Source: Orobanche coerulescens | Taxonomy: Eukaryota > Streptophyta > Magnoliopsida > Lamiales > Orobanchaceae | DNA: 64,000 nt | Direction: 5' to 3' | Assembly: GCA_033398695.1 (NCBI GenBank) | Contig: CM065814.1 | Span: forward strand, 16,116,358 to 16,180,357 | In this document: positions 1-10,797 of the stretch, piece after piece | How positions within the stretch are numbered: the stretch's first letter is position 1 | How the letters are laid out: each line of letters opens with the position of its first letter | Notes under the pieces: model-generated | Databases searched by the model: none | What the model saw: the letters and a program-made list of their open reading frames with translations, nothing else | What the model was told of the DNA's origin: nothing | Position numbers and translations under genes: made by a program

Positions 1-2209
1 ATAACATCATTATTGATTCTTTCGCCGGAATGAAGGTAATTGGCTTGAACTCTAATATTTTGGGATGTTTGAGATTCTTGATATATTTTGGTGGTTTAGT
101 TCGTATCAATGGCTAGAATCATGTAATGTTGAAGGATATATATGTTTGTGATTATGTTCTTCGTGTTCTTGATGTGGTTGGTGTTTGTTGATTGATGATT
201 CGAATATACCTTTGAATTCCGCCTTCAAGGTGTTTAATTGAAGTTTTGAAAGAGAAATTGATAGGAATATTTCGGTTAAGTTTGTATACTCGCCTTATCG
301 AATCGATATATGGGCTTTGTGGAATCATGGGAATGAATTCGTAATTGTTTGAGTTAGATTGTTCGGACTTGTGTTTAACCGAGATATTTTGGAATCGTTT
401 GGTTTGTGGATTATTTATATCGATTGTTAATTGTTATCGAATGTATGTTAAATCGATTATTGTAATAGGCTGAGATTATTGATCGATGTTTAGAACCATG
501 CTTTGCGGTCGAATTCAAGAATGTTCGTGAATTGCTTCGGTCGGGGCCGAGGAGCTCGTAGACGAAGGCAATGAAAATGGTAGCAGCTTCATCATCGTCA
601 TATCGGTATCGAGGCAAGTTATTACTTGCTCAGTTTATAATATTTAATGAATGGTTTCAGTTTCATTCGTTTATAATTTGTATAGCAATGTTTATAAATC
701 GTAATCACATGAGAGTTGAGATTATAGGTTGTATACGAGTTTTGGGAATTGAATCATAAGGTATATGATTTACGTTTATTGTTGGTATACTTGGTATCGA
801 AGATATGTTGTGGTATAGACGAAGACGTGAATTATCTACCATTCGTGACATTTTGGATCGTCGAATATTCAGAATAATGGTTCGTGATGGTTTGGACATC
901 GAGATTGCTCTCGAAGGACTCGGAGCAAGTACTCTAATCATTTTTGTCATTTGTGTCGATCATGTTGTGATACATCCGTGTATCATTATTGTCATGTATT
1001 TGTGCATTGTTGTTGTCGTGCATTGTGTACTGTGTTTTGTGCAGTTGTGCATTATTGTCATATGTCCACCATGCGTTGGTCCGACAGGATCAAGATGGGA
1101 TATCTATAGCTGTGTGCGTTGGATCGTTGGACAGGTAATGCCACCATGTGTTGGTCCGACGGGATCATCATGGGAATCTATAGCTGTGTGCGCTGGATCG
1201 TTGGATTACCATATGTGTTGTTATTGTTGTGCATATGTATATTATGGGTTTGCCATAAGTATACATTGTCGTTATTGTTGTGATCATATTGACATTGTCA
1301 TATGAGTATGCATTTGTAGGTCTTGTGTTAGGCCCATGTCCGTATGTTGTGTTGATCTGATCTCGGATTAGACTGACGTGATGGTAATGGTATTTCGTAT
1401 CTTGAGCTATGTTCTGTATTTCCTTGGTACTTGTCTTTGATGGACAATCGATTATCGTATTGGAATTGTCGATGTTATCCGATGGATTGAATTGGACAGA
1501 GTTGGTATAATTTCCGTATCGCGAGTTATGATAATGTTTTGAGAACCTTGAGTATTGTTGAGATACCGTCCAGATATTTCGGTATTATTTTAATGTGTTG
1601 TTAAGGATACGAATCGTGGATTCTCGTAAAGTTACGACGGTAAGATTACATTGGTCGTATTCTTACTTAGTATTTCCATTGATATGTAATTATTGACGAG
1701 ATGTGATGGTTATCATTGTTGGATATTATGGTTGATCCCGTCGTGGGCTTTCTTTTTAGGTTTTTGGATTATCAAGCTTGTAGCGGTCGTGGAGAGATGA
1801 ACTTCCCGTAGGATACTGGCAAGGGCATGTATTTGTGTTTTGAGTTTCTGATCAGTTGTTGTATTCCGCTGCGTGAGTATTTTTTTTAAATGGCCTTTTT
1901 GGTATCTGGTAACTTAGGGTACTTTGGCAATCATTTTCTAAATCTATTCTGTCGGTACGTGTAAGCGATAGCTTAACGTATGTTTTTAAACTGTTGAGTT
2001 TTGGCATTTTGGGCTTTGTGGTTTTAAATGAGTTTTTACGACGGTTCGATAAACGAGTTTTATAAATCTTCGAATGTTTTTAATAGATAATACCGTCGTT
2101 AGCCTCTTGGACATTTGTAAATGTTTGTGAAAATTTCCTTCAGCCTTGTGGGTTCCATCTCGGGGCCCACGGCGCTGTAATATTCCCAGTCGGATCTGGG
2201 GGTGTTACA
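1..2209 (+). mobile_element. Gypsy LTR, 3' portion (LTR A)
   Basis: This non-coding sequence ends in GGGGGTGTTACA, the 3' terminus shared by every gypsy LTR in the window, preceded by the usual GGGCCCACGGCGCTGTAATAT block. The 5' end lies before the window, so the U3 palindrome array and TATA box are not seen. No primer-binding site follows position 2209, so it is a solo LTR or a 3' LTR, not a 5' LTR. A stretch near 500-630 is homologous to the minus-strand LTR around 42900, including a shared block ending in GACGAAGGCAA, so the two belong to related families. Open frames inside it have no coding character. Confidence 0.8.
1065..1205 (+). repeat. Tandem duplication in the U5 of LTR A
   Basis: Two copies of a roughly 70-bp unit containing TTGGTCCGAC(A/G)GGATCA followed by a GCTGTGTGCG(T/C)TGGATCGTTGGA tail. 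Related duplicated blocks with the same GGTCCGACGGG core occur in the other LTRs (4326-4700, and on the minus strand at 63390-63560). Confidence 0.75.
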
Positions 2210-2210
2210 G

Positions 2211-2771
2211 TGCCGACCCTGTGTTACGCTCCCAAACCTGAATGCAAAAACAGACATCCACCCCCCGAATACTCGGGGGTTAGCAAAACTCTACTATTTT
2301 GCTAGTGCAAGAACAAAGTGCAAATACGAGCCATACAATTCACATTCCACGAATAACAATAACCAGGAATCCTCAAAAATCCAAACGTAACGAAAAGTAC
2401 TTCCCGAGGCAAGAATTTGGGTAAACATTCCAAAACCGAAAGACCACAAGTTAAAGGGAAACAATTTATAAAACAGTTTAAAATGCCATCGAGAGTTTTA
2501 ATAGAAAACAATTTAGGATTACCGAATCCTTATCTTTCCAAAAATAAATAGGGTCACAACCCAAAGGTTTTGTTTTCACAAATAGAACCAACCATAATTC
2601 ACAAGGTTAAAAACCCACGTCACGCGTCTTCGACGGACATAAAGTACACGCACACACCCGTGAAGTTTCACTCGTGAATCCAGGTCGAAGCCATTGGAAT
2701 TCCCTCCGTGGCCCCGTCGAACCCTCCCGAGGTGAGCAAACACATTCACAAAACATACACACGCACTCGTG
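2211..2771 (-). repeat. Left arm of a 561-bp inverted repeat
   Basis: This segment is the reverse complement of about 4592-5152 with only scattered substitutions, by eye roughly 97-98% identical. The outer end starts TGCCGACCCTGTGTTACG and abuts LTR A. Relative to the plus-strand LTR that follows, it is an inverted copy of the U5 region, including one unit of the GGGTTCGACGGGGCC repeat. It occupies the place where the first few hundred bases of that LTR's U3 should be. Confidence 0.85.
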
Positions 2772-3009
2772 TTCGGACGTTTTGGGCCATTTTCATAATT
2801 TCCCAAAGTTTGGGGTAATTAATTCCGTTGTCGAATTTCGAGCCTTCGGGTGGTCGGAATCGTGTGTTCTCATAGCTCTTGGATTCGTCTTTGCGAGTAC
2901 GTCGTAACCGTACCTTCTATTTATACTCAGGTTCGGATTTCGGGGTCGTCCGGGCCGTCGGAGTGGCCACGGCCGAGTCACGGCCGGAGCAGGGCCTGGC
3001 CTGGCCGAG

Positions 3010-3289
3010 TTACGGCCGTAAGAGCCGAGAGTTATGGTCGTATGGCGCCTGGCAGCTTCCGGACAAATGCCAGTTACGGCCGTAAGGCGTGATCGGGTAC
3101 GGCCGTACGAGCGCTGGGCATCTTCCAGACGAAGGCCGGTTACGGCCGTAATGTGTGCCAGTTACGGCCGTAAGTGTCCGGCAGTCTTTGGCGATTTTTT
3201 GACGAATGCCGGTTACGGACGTAAGACCTGCCGAGTACGGCCGTAAGGGCCGAGTTACGGCCGTAAGGCACTGCCGGTTACGGCCGTAA
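3010..3289 (+). promoter_or_regulatory. TTACGGCCGTAA palindrome array in U3 of LTR B
   Basis: Perfect or near-perfect copies of the 12-bp palindrome start at about 3010, 3032 (degenerate), 3074, 3097, 3140, 3162, 3213, 3235, 3255 and 3278. Within groups the spacing is 20-23 bp. Between groups, spacers of the type TGGCAGCTTCCGGAC intervene. The array stops about 10 bp before the TATA box. The position matches the arrays in the other gypsy LTRs although the palindrome sequence is different. Confidence 0.85.
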
Positions 3290-3298
3290 CCCTGCCGG

Positions 3299-3310
3299 CT
3301 ATATATAGCC
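3299..3310 (+). promoter_or_regulatory. TATA box of LTR B
   Basis: CTATATATAGCC lies 22 bp after the start of the last TTACGGCCGTAA palindrome, followed by a pyrimidine-rich leader (3328-3356). Position and context fit the U3/R boundary. Confidence 0.65.
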
Positions 3311-4325
3311 TGGGCTCGGCCAGACCTTCATTTTTCACCCTTTTTCTTCTTTTTTCGGCGGCTGGCGACGGGAGGCTCGGGAAATCGAGTTCTTGGCCGA
3401 TTCTAATCAATTCCAAGACGATTTGGAAGATTCTTGTTGATTATATCATCATCCAATCCGTGTGTTTCATCGAATCAAGGTATATTTCTTGATTTTCCCT
3501 CAAGTTGACTTTTCGGAGAATTTGTTCTTGATTTCAATTCTAGTCCGATTTTGATACATCGGTTGGTGTAGTATGATGTTATTAATCGTGTTCTATGAGT
3601 TGTATATCCATATTTCGAGTTTGTTCAACTCGATTAGTGATTCGAGTGTTCTTGGGAGTTATCGAACATTAAGTGTTCGATTAAATGTCCCAATGAGTTT
3701 CCCTTCGATAGTTTGGTGGGATTTCCGTTGTTTTTTACCTTGATTCTCATTATGATCGTATTTTTGTGTTCTTGGCCATTTTGGGGGAAACTCTTGAATT
3801 TGTGTCGTTCGTCCCTTCAATTCAACGACTTTAGGTCGTGCTATGGAACTCGTTTTCATTGTTGTTATTGTTGTTCGTAGTTTATTGTCGCGGGTTAACG
3901 TTCGGTGGAGTCGGCGGGTTCGTGGTCGGTTCGTGCCAACCTACTTCGGTCGATTCTCCGCGTTGTTCTTATTCGAGGCAAGTACCTTGTCCATACTTTT
4001 CTTGTTTCATAGATATGATGATTGGTGACCGTCTCAATGTGTTTGTTTGTTTGAATTGAGTTTTCAAAAGATTCGGCTAGCCTGTTTAAAGGCTCACTTT
4101 CAAAACGCGTGTATTTTGTAAATTGTGTGGGTTGTAAGTGACTACGTGAATCCTATGGATATGTTTGGTGTTGATGATGCACTTGGTATTTGCATGTGGA
4201 CGTATATTGTTTCATTTCGGTGCATTGTGGTTCGACGTGGTGTTTTGCTAAGTGTTTGATGCATCTGGGTGAATTGTTTGGATATCCTTGGTGTGATATG
4301 TTATTTGTGCATGATTGATTCGCTA

Positions 4326-4700
4326 GCCAGATCGGGAGGGTCCTTCGAGGCCTCGAGTGGGATTCGTGGCTTCGTCCCGGTCCTAGGTGACGTGTGGTGC
4401 TTGATTATTTTGCTAGCCAGCTCGGGAGGGTCCGACGGGGCCTCGAGTGGGATTCGTGGCTTCGTCCCGGTCCTAGGCGATGCGAGTACGTGTGGATGTT
4501 TTGTGAATGTATTTGCTCACCTCGGGAGGGTTCGACGGGGCCACGGAGGGAATTCCAATGGCTTCGACCTGGATTCACGAGTGAAACTTCACGAGTGCGT
4601 GTGTATGTTTTGTGAATGTGTTTGCTCACCTCGGGAGGGTTCGACGGGGCCACGGAGGGAATTCCAATGGCTTCGACCTGGATTCACGAGTGAAACTTCA
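4326..4700 (+). repeat. Four-copy tandem repeat in U5 of LTR B
   Basis: Four units of about 90-110 bp, each opening with CT(A/C)(G/A)CC...TCGGGAGGGT and carrying a GACGGGGCC core. Units 1-2 share a CTCGAGTGGGATTCGTGGC stretch. Units 3-4 share an AATTCCAATGGCTTCGACC stretch. Unit 4 reappears once, inverted, at about 2645-2771. Confidence 0.85.
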
Positions 4701-5152
4701 CGGGTGTGTGCGTGTACTTTATGTCCGTCGAAGACGCGTGACGTGGGTTTTTAACCTTTTGAATTATGGTTGGTTCAATTTGTGAAAACAAAACCTTTGG
4801 GCTGTGACCCTGTTGATTTTTGGAAAGATAAGGATTCGGTAATCCTAAATTGTTTTCTATTAAAACTCTCGATGGCATTTTAAACTATTTTATAAATTAT
4901 TTCCCTTTAACTTGTGGTCTTTCGGTTTTGGAATGTTTACCCAAATTCTTGCCTCGGGAAGTACTTTTCGTTACGTTTGGATTTTTGAGGATTCCTAGTT
5001 ATTGTTATTCGTGGAATGTGAATTGTATGGCTCGTATTTGCACTTTGTTCTTGCACTAGCAAAACAGTGGAGTTTTGCTAACCCCCGAGTATTCGGGGGG
5101 TGGATGTCTGTTTTTGCATTCAGGTTTGGGAGCGTAACACAGGGTCGGCACG
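4592..5152 (+). repeat. Right arm of the 561-bp inverted repeat
   Basis: Reverse complement of 2211-2771. This arm is continuous with the rest of the LTR (5153-5454), so it is the original and the left arm is the derived inverted copy. Confidence 0.85.
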
Positions 5153-5454
5153 AAGGACGATGAAAGATGAACGATACTAATCACACGAGGATCCGTATGA
5201 GGTCATTGGTTTAGTTATAGTTTATTTTCCGCTGCAGTATTCTTTCCCGTTGTACGGGAGTGTTTGTATTCAACCCCTGCGTGGGCATGTAATGAGTTTG
5301 AGTTGTATGTATTTATTGAAAGACCAAATCGGTCTACTGAGTCATTTTAGCCTTAAAGGCATTGTTGAGATGTTCTATGTTGTTATCAGCCTGGTAGATC
5401 CTTGAGGAAAGTTCTACGGCATTTAATATCCCTGAGCGGATTGGGGGTGTTACA

Positions 5455-5934
5455 GTGCTAAGTTGAAATTTTAAATGACATGTCTGCCCTTGGTCAATAT
5501 GAGCATTAGACTATATTAACAATTGTATTAAAAATGTTCATCTTATTATAAATTCTTTAAAAGGTTGTTGTCTTGTTAGGAATAAAATAACTATTAAACA
5601 TTATTTAATTTCAATACTTGATTACTTTAAATTTATCTGTTTAATGAGTAATTTATTTATACGTATTTTAAGTCATACTTAAGGGATAATTAATTTGTGT
5701 ATTATTTTATGTCGTAAAAAAATGCACGCAGTGCTTACGCCCTGGCGCCCTGAGGCTTACGCCTCGCTTTTTTGCCGGCTTACGCCTTCGCTTTTTCGAA
5801 CATTGGTTTATGATCTGTTTGAATATAGCTGCTGATGTGTTTATTAAGTATATTAGTCGCATCTATGTGTTTATGTGGTTTTCTTATGCTTTCGATTATC
5901 ATTTAGTTTGCTCCTCAGTGTTGGTGATTTTTTC
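5455..5934. other. AT-rich intergenic stretch, no gene seen
   Basis: No coding sequence is visible. A GC-rich patch at about 5722-5800 contains repeated CTTACGCC/GCCTCGC words, resembling the short GC-rich islands seen in some plant dispersed repeats. I cannot assign it to a family. Confidence 0.5.
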
Positions 5935-6975
5935 TGGTTAGAGGTTTTTGTTTTGGAACTTTGGAGGGATACTTTGGAACGTGGTGTATGATGTTCGCAG
6001 ATGATATTGTGTTGATTGATGAAACGAAGGTTGGAGTGCAACAGAAATTGGAACTTTGGAGGGATACTTTGGAAGCTCGAGGCTTTAAGCTGAAAGGTAT
6101 AAGATCGAATATATGGAGTGTAGGTTTAGCGAAACAAGGATAGAGAGGCGGGATGATCACATTTGATGGGAAAGTGGTTCATGGATCCACTTTCTTTCGG
6201 TATCTTGGATCTATTATCCAAAAGGATGGAGAGCTAGATGACGATGTGGCTCACAGAATAAAGGCAGGGTGGTTGAAGTGGAAGAGTGCCACAGGGGTTT
6301 TATGTGATCCCGGCATGCCTCATAGATTAAAGGGTAAATTTTACCGCACGGCAATTAGGCTCATTATTTGTTATATGGCACCGAGTGTTGGGTCAGAAAA
6401 AAGGTCACGTTCAAAAGATGAATGTGGCGAGATGCGTATGCTACGATGGATGTGTGGTCATACAAAAAGGATCGGCTCAGAAATGAGGTGATCAGAGAGA
6501 AGGTAAGAGTTGCGTCTATAGAAGACAAGATGATGGAGAATCGATTACGATGGTTTGGTCATGTGAGAAGAAGACCTATTGATGCCCCAGTGAGGAGGCT
6601 AGAAAGTTGGGGAACAAGTAATGTTGTGAAAGGTAGAGGAAGACCCAAGAAAACTTGGATAAAGATGATTGAAAATGATATGCGGTTTCTTGGAATTGGA
6701 GAAAGTATGGCGATGGAGAGGCAAATGTGGCGGGAAAGAATACGGATGGTGGATGGAGTCTGATTCTTTTTTTTTTTTAATTCCTATTTTCTTTTATTTC
6801 ATGTTATCTTTTTTTTTTCTCACTCATTCTCTTTTTTTATTTGCTTTTTTCTCTACTTTTTCCCTCTTTTTTCCTTTTATGTTATTTATGTAACGATTAT
6901 TGACGGTTTCAAAGTTTGATTCATGTTAGCCGACCCCAAATCATTTTGGGACTAAGGCTTAGATGTTGTTGTAGA
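5935..6975 (+). pseudogene. RTE-type LINE, 3' fragment of reverse transcriptase
   Basis: A 5'-truncated non-LTR retrotransposon. Reading frames at 5961-6143 and 6153-6491 (same frame, split by TAG at 6141) and 6422-6763 (shifted frame) give the C-terminal half of a reverse transcriptase: [10 protein letters not shown] (catalytic DD pair), YLGSIIQKDGE, the HRIKAGWLKW block, EMRMLRWMCGHT and LRWFGHV. This order is typical of plant RTE-clade LINEs. After the coding part come T-rich sequence and the ending TAGCCGACCCC...TTTGGGACTAAGGC...GTTGTTGT (6927-6970), the usual 3' end of these elements. A 27-bp block (TTGGAACTTTGGAGGGATAC...) occurs at both 5952 and 6050, marking the rearranged 5' junction. 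Non-functional. Confidence 0.85.
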
Positions 6976-9700
6976 GGTTTTTGTTTTGGTCAGTTTATTG
7001 TGATCTTTAGATATCTTCTGCGGTTAATGTGTTTTATGAGATTGGAAGTGTATGATCATATATGTTTAGAGGTATATAGGCTGAAAACCTTGCGACCGGT
7101 AGGCCTCTTGAGGGGACGATTACGACTCTCTAGATGGACTGGTCTGATAGGTGTAACAACGCAGCGTACTTTTAAAAAAACTCCTATATAGATGCTGATG
7201 TGTTTATTAGGTAATAACGTTATGTGGCTTTAAACGTTGATGGAAAATAGGTGATTTTCTTTTCGGGTCCTCTTATTTGGGCTGTTCTGTTTTGTGCCTA
7301 TAAGATATGATGGTTTTAATTTTTGATCTATTGTAGGTGTTTGGTATCTTTGGCGTTGCTGGAGCTATTCCTATTCAGGTGGTTCTCTTGGGAATTTTTT
7401 TGGGATTTTTGTCTTCTTTGAGGTTCAGAATATGTTTTCTTTTATGTTTAAAGGTATACAGGCTGGTAATCTTCTGACCGAAATGCCTTTTGGGAGGATA
7501 TTTATGACTCTCTCGATGGACTGGTCTAATGGGTATAACAATGCCATGTTAAAAATCTACTGTAAACTGTATTCACACAATATTTTTCCCTATGTATTTA
7601 TATAATTTGTGCAATATTTGCACAATATTTTTATTTTCTTCATTATACAGGCTACAAATACATACTACAGTAAACAATATACTGAATAGTCACAAAAATT
7701 TCTTATCGCTCACGAACACCGACGTGTAATTGCAATGTTCGACGTGTGGCACACGCCGCTTGTCTTCTATCTGGGTTGTTCTGTTTTGTGTTTGTAAGAT
7801 ATAATGGTTTCCTTTTTGGGTCTATTGCAGGTGTTTGGTGTTTTTAGTGCTCTTGGATAGTATTTTTATATTTTGAGCGCATCTGTGTGTTTATGTGGAT
7901 TTCTTATTCTTTTGAGTCTCATTTAGTTTGCTTTTCAGTGCTATAGATTTTTTAATAAACAAAGCGTTATCGTCGTTAATAAATAAAAACTTCTCCTCCT
8001 CCGCTTTAGATTAACTCTACGTTTGGATCGGCTTGTTTCTCTTCTCACCGCTTGTTTTGTGAATCGTGTTTCCTTTCTTCTCGGCGCTTTGTGTCGCTCC
8101 GTTTAGATTGTGTGGCTTCTTCTTGCAATGTTTGTTTTTCTTTTGAGTTAGATTTTTGGGTTGATTTTGTCTTCTATATCTTATCGTCTGGTTTGTGGGT
8201 GGGTGTTTTGTGAGTGTTCAGCCTGTTTCGACTCGGCCTGCGATTTAGTATTTGTATATTTATATGTTTGGATGTATCTGCTCATGTGGGTTTGTTTTTC
8301 TTTTTTGTTAGGTTTTGCGCTTGTTTCTGTCTCTTATTTCATTGCGTTCTTTGTTTTTTTATAGGCTGCTTGCTCTTTTGTGGATGTGGTTTTTGCGTTT
8401 TCTGAGAAACCCTATTTGGAGTGCGCCTTCGATTTATCAGAGGAATTGTTTTGGTGGGTGTAATGATGTTGTTTGGCTTCTGTGGTTATATTATGGTTTG
8501 CTGGCATCTTGTTCATATTTTTAGAGTATTGGAGTTTCTTGATGTCTGTCAATTTTTGGGTTGTCCTTTGTTTTGGGTGGTTTTGGGTGGTTCAGTGTCT
8601 GTTTATTTTGTTCTGTCTTGGGTTGTCCTTTGTTTTGTTCATATTTTTAGAGTATTGGAGTTTCTTGATGTCTGTCAATTTTTGGGTTGTCCTTTGTTTT
8701 GGGTCAGTGTCTGTTTATTTTTGGTGGTTGTCCTTTGTTTTGGGTGGTTGTTTTGGCTTTGTTTTGGTGTCTGTGGTTATATTAGCTCATTGCTTGTTTA
8801 TTTTATTCGAGGTGTTGCGAAAACGTTATAAAGAATTACTAGGTGGGTTGGATATAAAGAATTACTATTTGGTGGTATGTGGACTGTCAATTTTGAGGGT
8901 GTAGGAGATTGGTTTGGTGGGTATAATGATGTCTCATGTACGGGTTTTTTATTAAGGTTTGCCTGTTTGTTTTCTTACACTTGAGTGTTATGATATCTGT
9001 TGAGTTTTTAAGTGTTTTTTTGGTTTTGCTTGATACAAATGAGCAGGTTGTATAATAGTTTATTTGGGTAGTTGGCGTTTTTAGTGTCATCGGAGCTGTC
9101 CCTGTTCAGCTGGTGCTGCTAGGAAAGTGTTGTGTTTTTTTGACGCATCTGCGTGTTCGCGTGGTACTTTTCAGTGTATGGTTCGAGGTTTTTGTTTTCG
9201 TTGCTTTTATTTGCGTAGTTGTAATTTGGCTGCTTTGTTTTTTAGGTTATGAGAATATTATTTGCTTTTTTGGTTTGGCTGGATATTAGAAAGTGTTGTG
9301 CTTTTTTGGCTTATCTATGTTTTAACGTGGTTTTCTTATGTTTTTGGGTATATAGGCTGGAAACCTTGCGACCAACAGGCCTCTTGAGAAGGTTCTTTGT
9401 CTTCCAGACATTAGATGGACTGGACCATTGGACCTCACGGCATTTTGTGATTTCGACGCTACAAACGAAACTACTCGTGAAGAAGTTAGCAAGGGTTTTG
9501 CGACGGCAAGGTTTAGGCATACTCCACCAGGTATTATAATTGTGATGTAATAGCTTATGCCTTTGAGATCATCTAAACATTTCATTATAATTGTGATCTA
9601 ATAGCTTGTGCATATAAGATATTATGGTTTTAATTTTTGATCTATAGTAGGTGTTTGGTGTCTTTGGCGTTGCTGGAGCTATTAGGAATTCTACCCAATT
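6976..9700. repeat. Degenerate duplicated exon-like blocks
   Basis: No intact gene is seen. Three dispersed copies of a roughly 100-bp block preceded by an acceptor-like TATAG/TACAG occur near 7077, 7454 and 9354, each with the core GGCTGGAAACCTTGCGACC or a variant and a later TAGATGGACTGG. A second word, GTGTTTGG(T)(A/G)TCTTTGG, recurs near 7338, 7828, 9070 and 9650. The stretch 8000-8160 is pyrimidine-rich, like a leader. The block can be read as LETLRPTGLL, but I recognise no protein family. It is probably a locally duplicated gene fragment. Confidence 0.45.
8521..8710 (+). repeat. 126-bp direct tandem duplication
   Basis: The block TTAGAGTATTGGAGTTTCTT and its continuation through GGTTGTCCTTTGTTTTGGGT appears at 8521 and again at 8647, a 126-bp offset, nearly identical. 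It is T-rich and without coding support. Confidence 0.8.
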
Positions 9701-10790
9701 ATATAGATATAGATTCATAGTTACGAAACTGAATTAAATCTTCAATTTAAGATTCACACTAATGAAATCTAAAAGGTGCCGATCCAAGCTTTAAATTAAA
9801 TTCAAATTGGGAGCCTAATTTGTATAGCAATCGCATTCTCAGAAATTCCTCAATAAATTTCACACATAACACCTGCATAACCTTGTTATTTGCTTTTGTA
9901 GTCGAGACTCTGCCAAAAAATAATATTAGAAGTGAGAAAATAAAGTTTGACTGTTGGTTTGGGGTTTCATGGATGCAGACGGGAAAGATATAGGGTCAGA
10001 AGATGATTTATGAGATTTTTTACATTTGCCAATCACATTAATTGAAACACAATCAGGAATTTTAAGTTGATTGGATCAGTGTCTGAGATATGGTCCTTGT
10101 GTTCTTTAAAATAGAGATATGAAAGAATAGGAACTGAGCCAAAAAAACAGTTTCTGGTATAGGTATACCGAGAAAAGAATTGAATATAAGAGTTTTGGAA
10201 TGGTGGTTCTCTTTTAATTATTTATAATACTAAATGATTCAAGGTTGGTTTTTAGTTAAGTTTTGGGACCCAAATAATGGCATCTTAATCAAAGTTCATC
10301 ATGGTTGAGTAGTGGCCTTTTAGTTTCACTAAAGTCAGTTGAACTATATGTTGTAAAATTGGAATAGATGAGTTAATTTGTATTCCTTATATTTAGTTAT
10401 GACAGTAGATTGTATCTCTGGATATAAAACATGTATAATATTCTCGTTTATCAGATTTATAATAGCTTCTTAATTTTCAGATTTTGCAAATTAAGTTAGA
10501 GTAATTTATTTTAAGTTCTTTAGGCTATTTCAATATATATGTGGCTACTAGGTGCCACCCAACTAAGACTTTGAATTTGTTTTGAATTGTTGGATATTTG
10601 TTGGGAGTTCAAGATCAAAGGTGTGGTGATTTATTTGAATATGTTGTTGATAATTGTTGTCCGTTTTAATATTATGATTGTCGTATGTGTTTATGATGTT
10701 AAGATGATGCGAGTAACATGACAGCCACTGTAAAAGTTGTCCTTAACAATGCTCACTTGTTTGTGCACAACTCAATATAGCCGGGGACCA
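9701..10790. other. AT-rich non-coding stretch
   Basis: No gene, RNA or repeat that I can name. It probably includes the upstream region or first intron of the NYN-domain locus that starts downstream, because an acceptor-like TATAG lies at about 10777-10781. Confidence 0.4.
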
Positions 10791-10797
10791 GCTATCA

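Larger units (their letters stand above)
2772..5454 (+). mobile_element. Solo gypsy LTR with rearranged U3 (LTR B)
   Basis: Plus-strand LTR with a palindrome array at 3010-3290, a TATA box at 3300, a long leader, a four-copy tandem repeat at 4326-4700 and the family terminus GGGGGTGTTACA at 5443-5454. Sequence just after 2771 (CGTTTTGGGCCATTTT and following) matches the interior of the U3 of element H, so the 5' 300 or so bases of U3 are missing and replaced by the inverted arm 2211-2771. No primer-binding site or internal domain follows, so it is a solo LTR. GTGC follows both this LTR and LTR A. Confidence 0.7.

Noticed and set aside
805..1305. 166-residue Cys/Val-rich frame
   Set aside because: Located in LTR sequence over a tandem duplication; low-complexity hydrophobic translation of T/G-rich DNA.
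4269..4754. 161-residue repetitive frame with a matching frame at 2576-2806
   Set aside because: It translates the LTR's tandem repeat and its inverted copy; no start context or domain.
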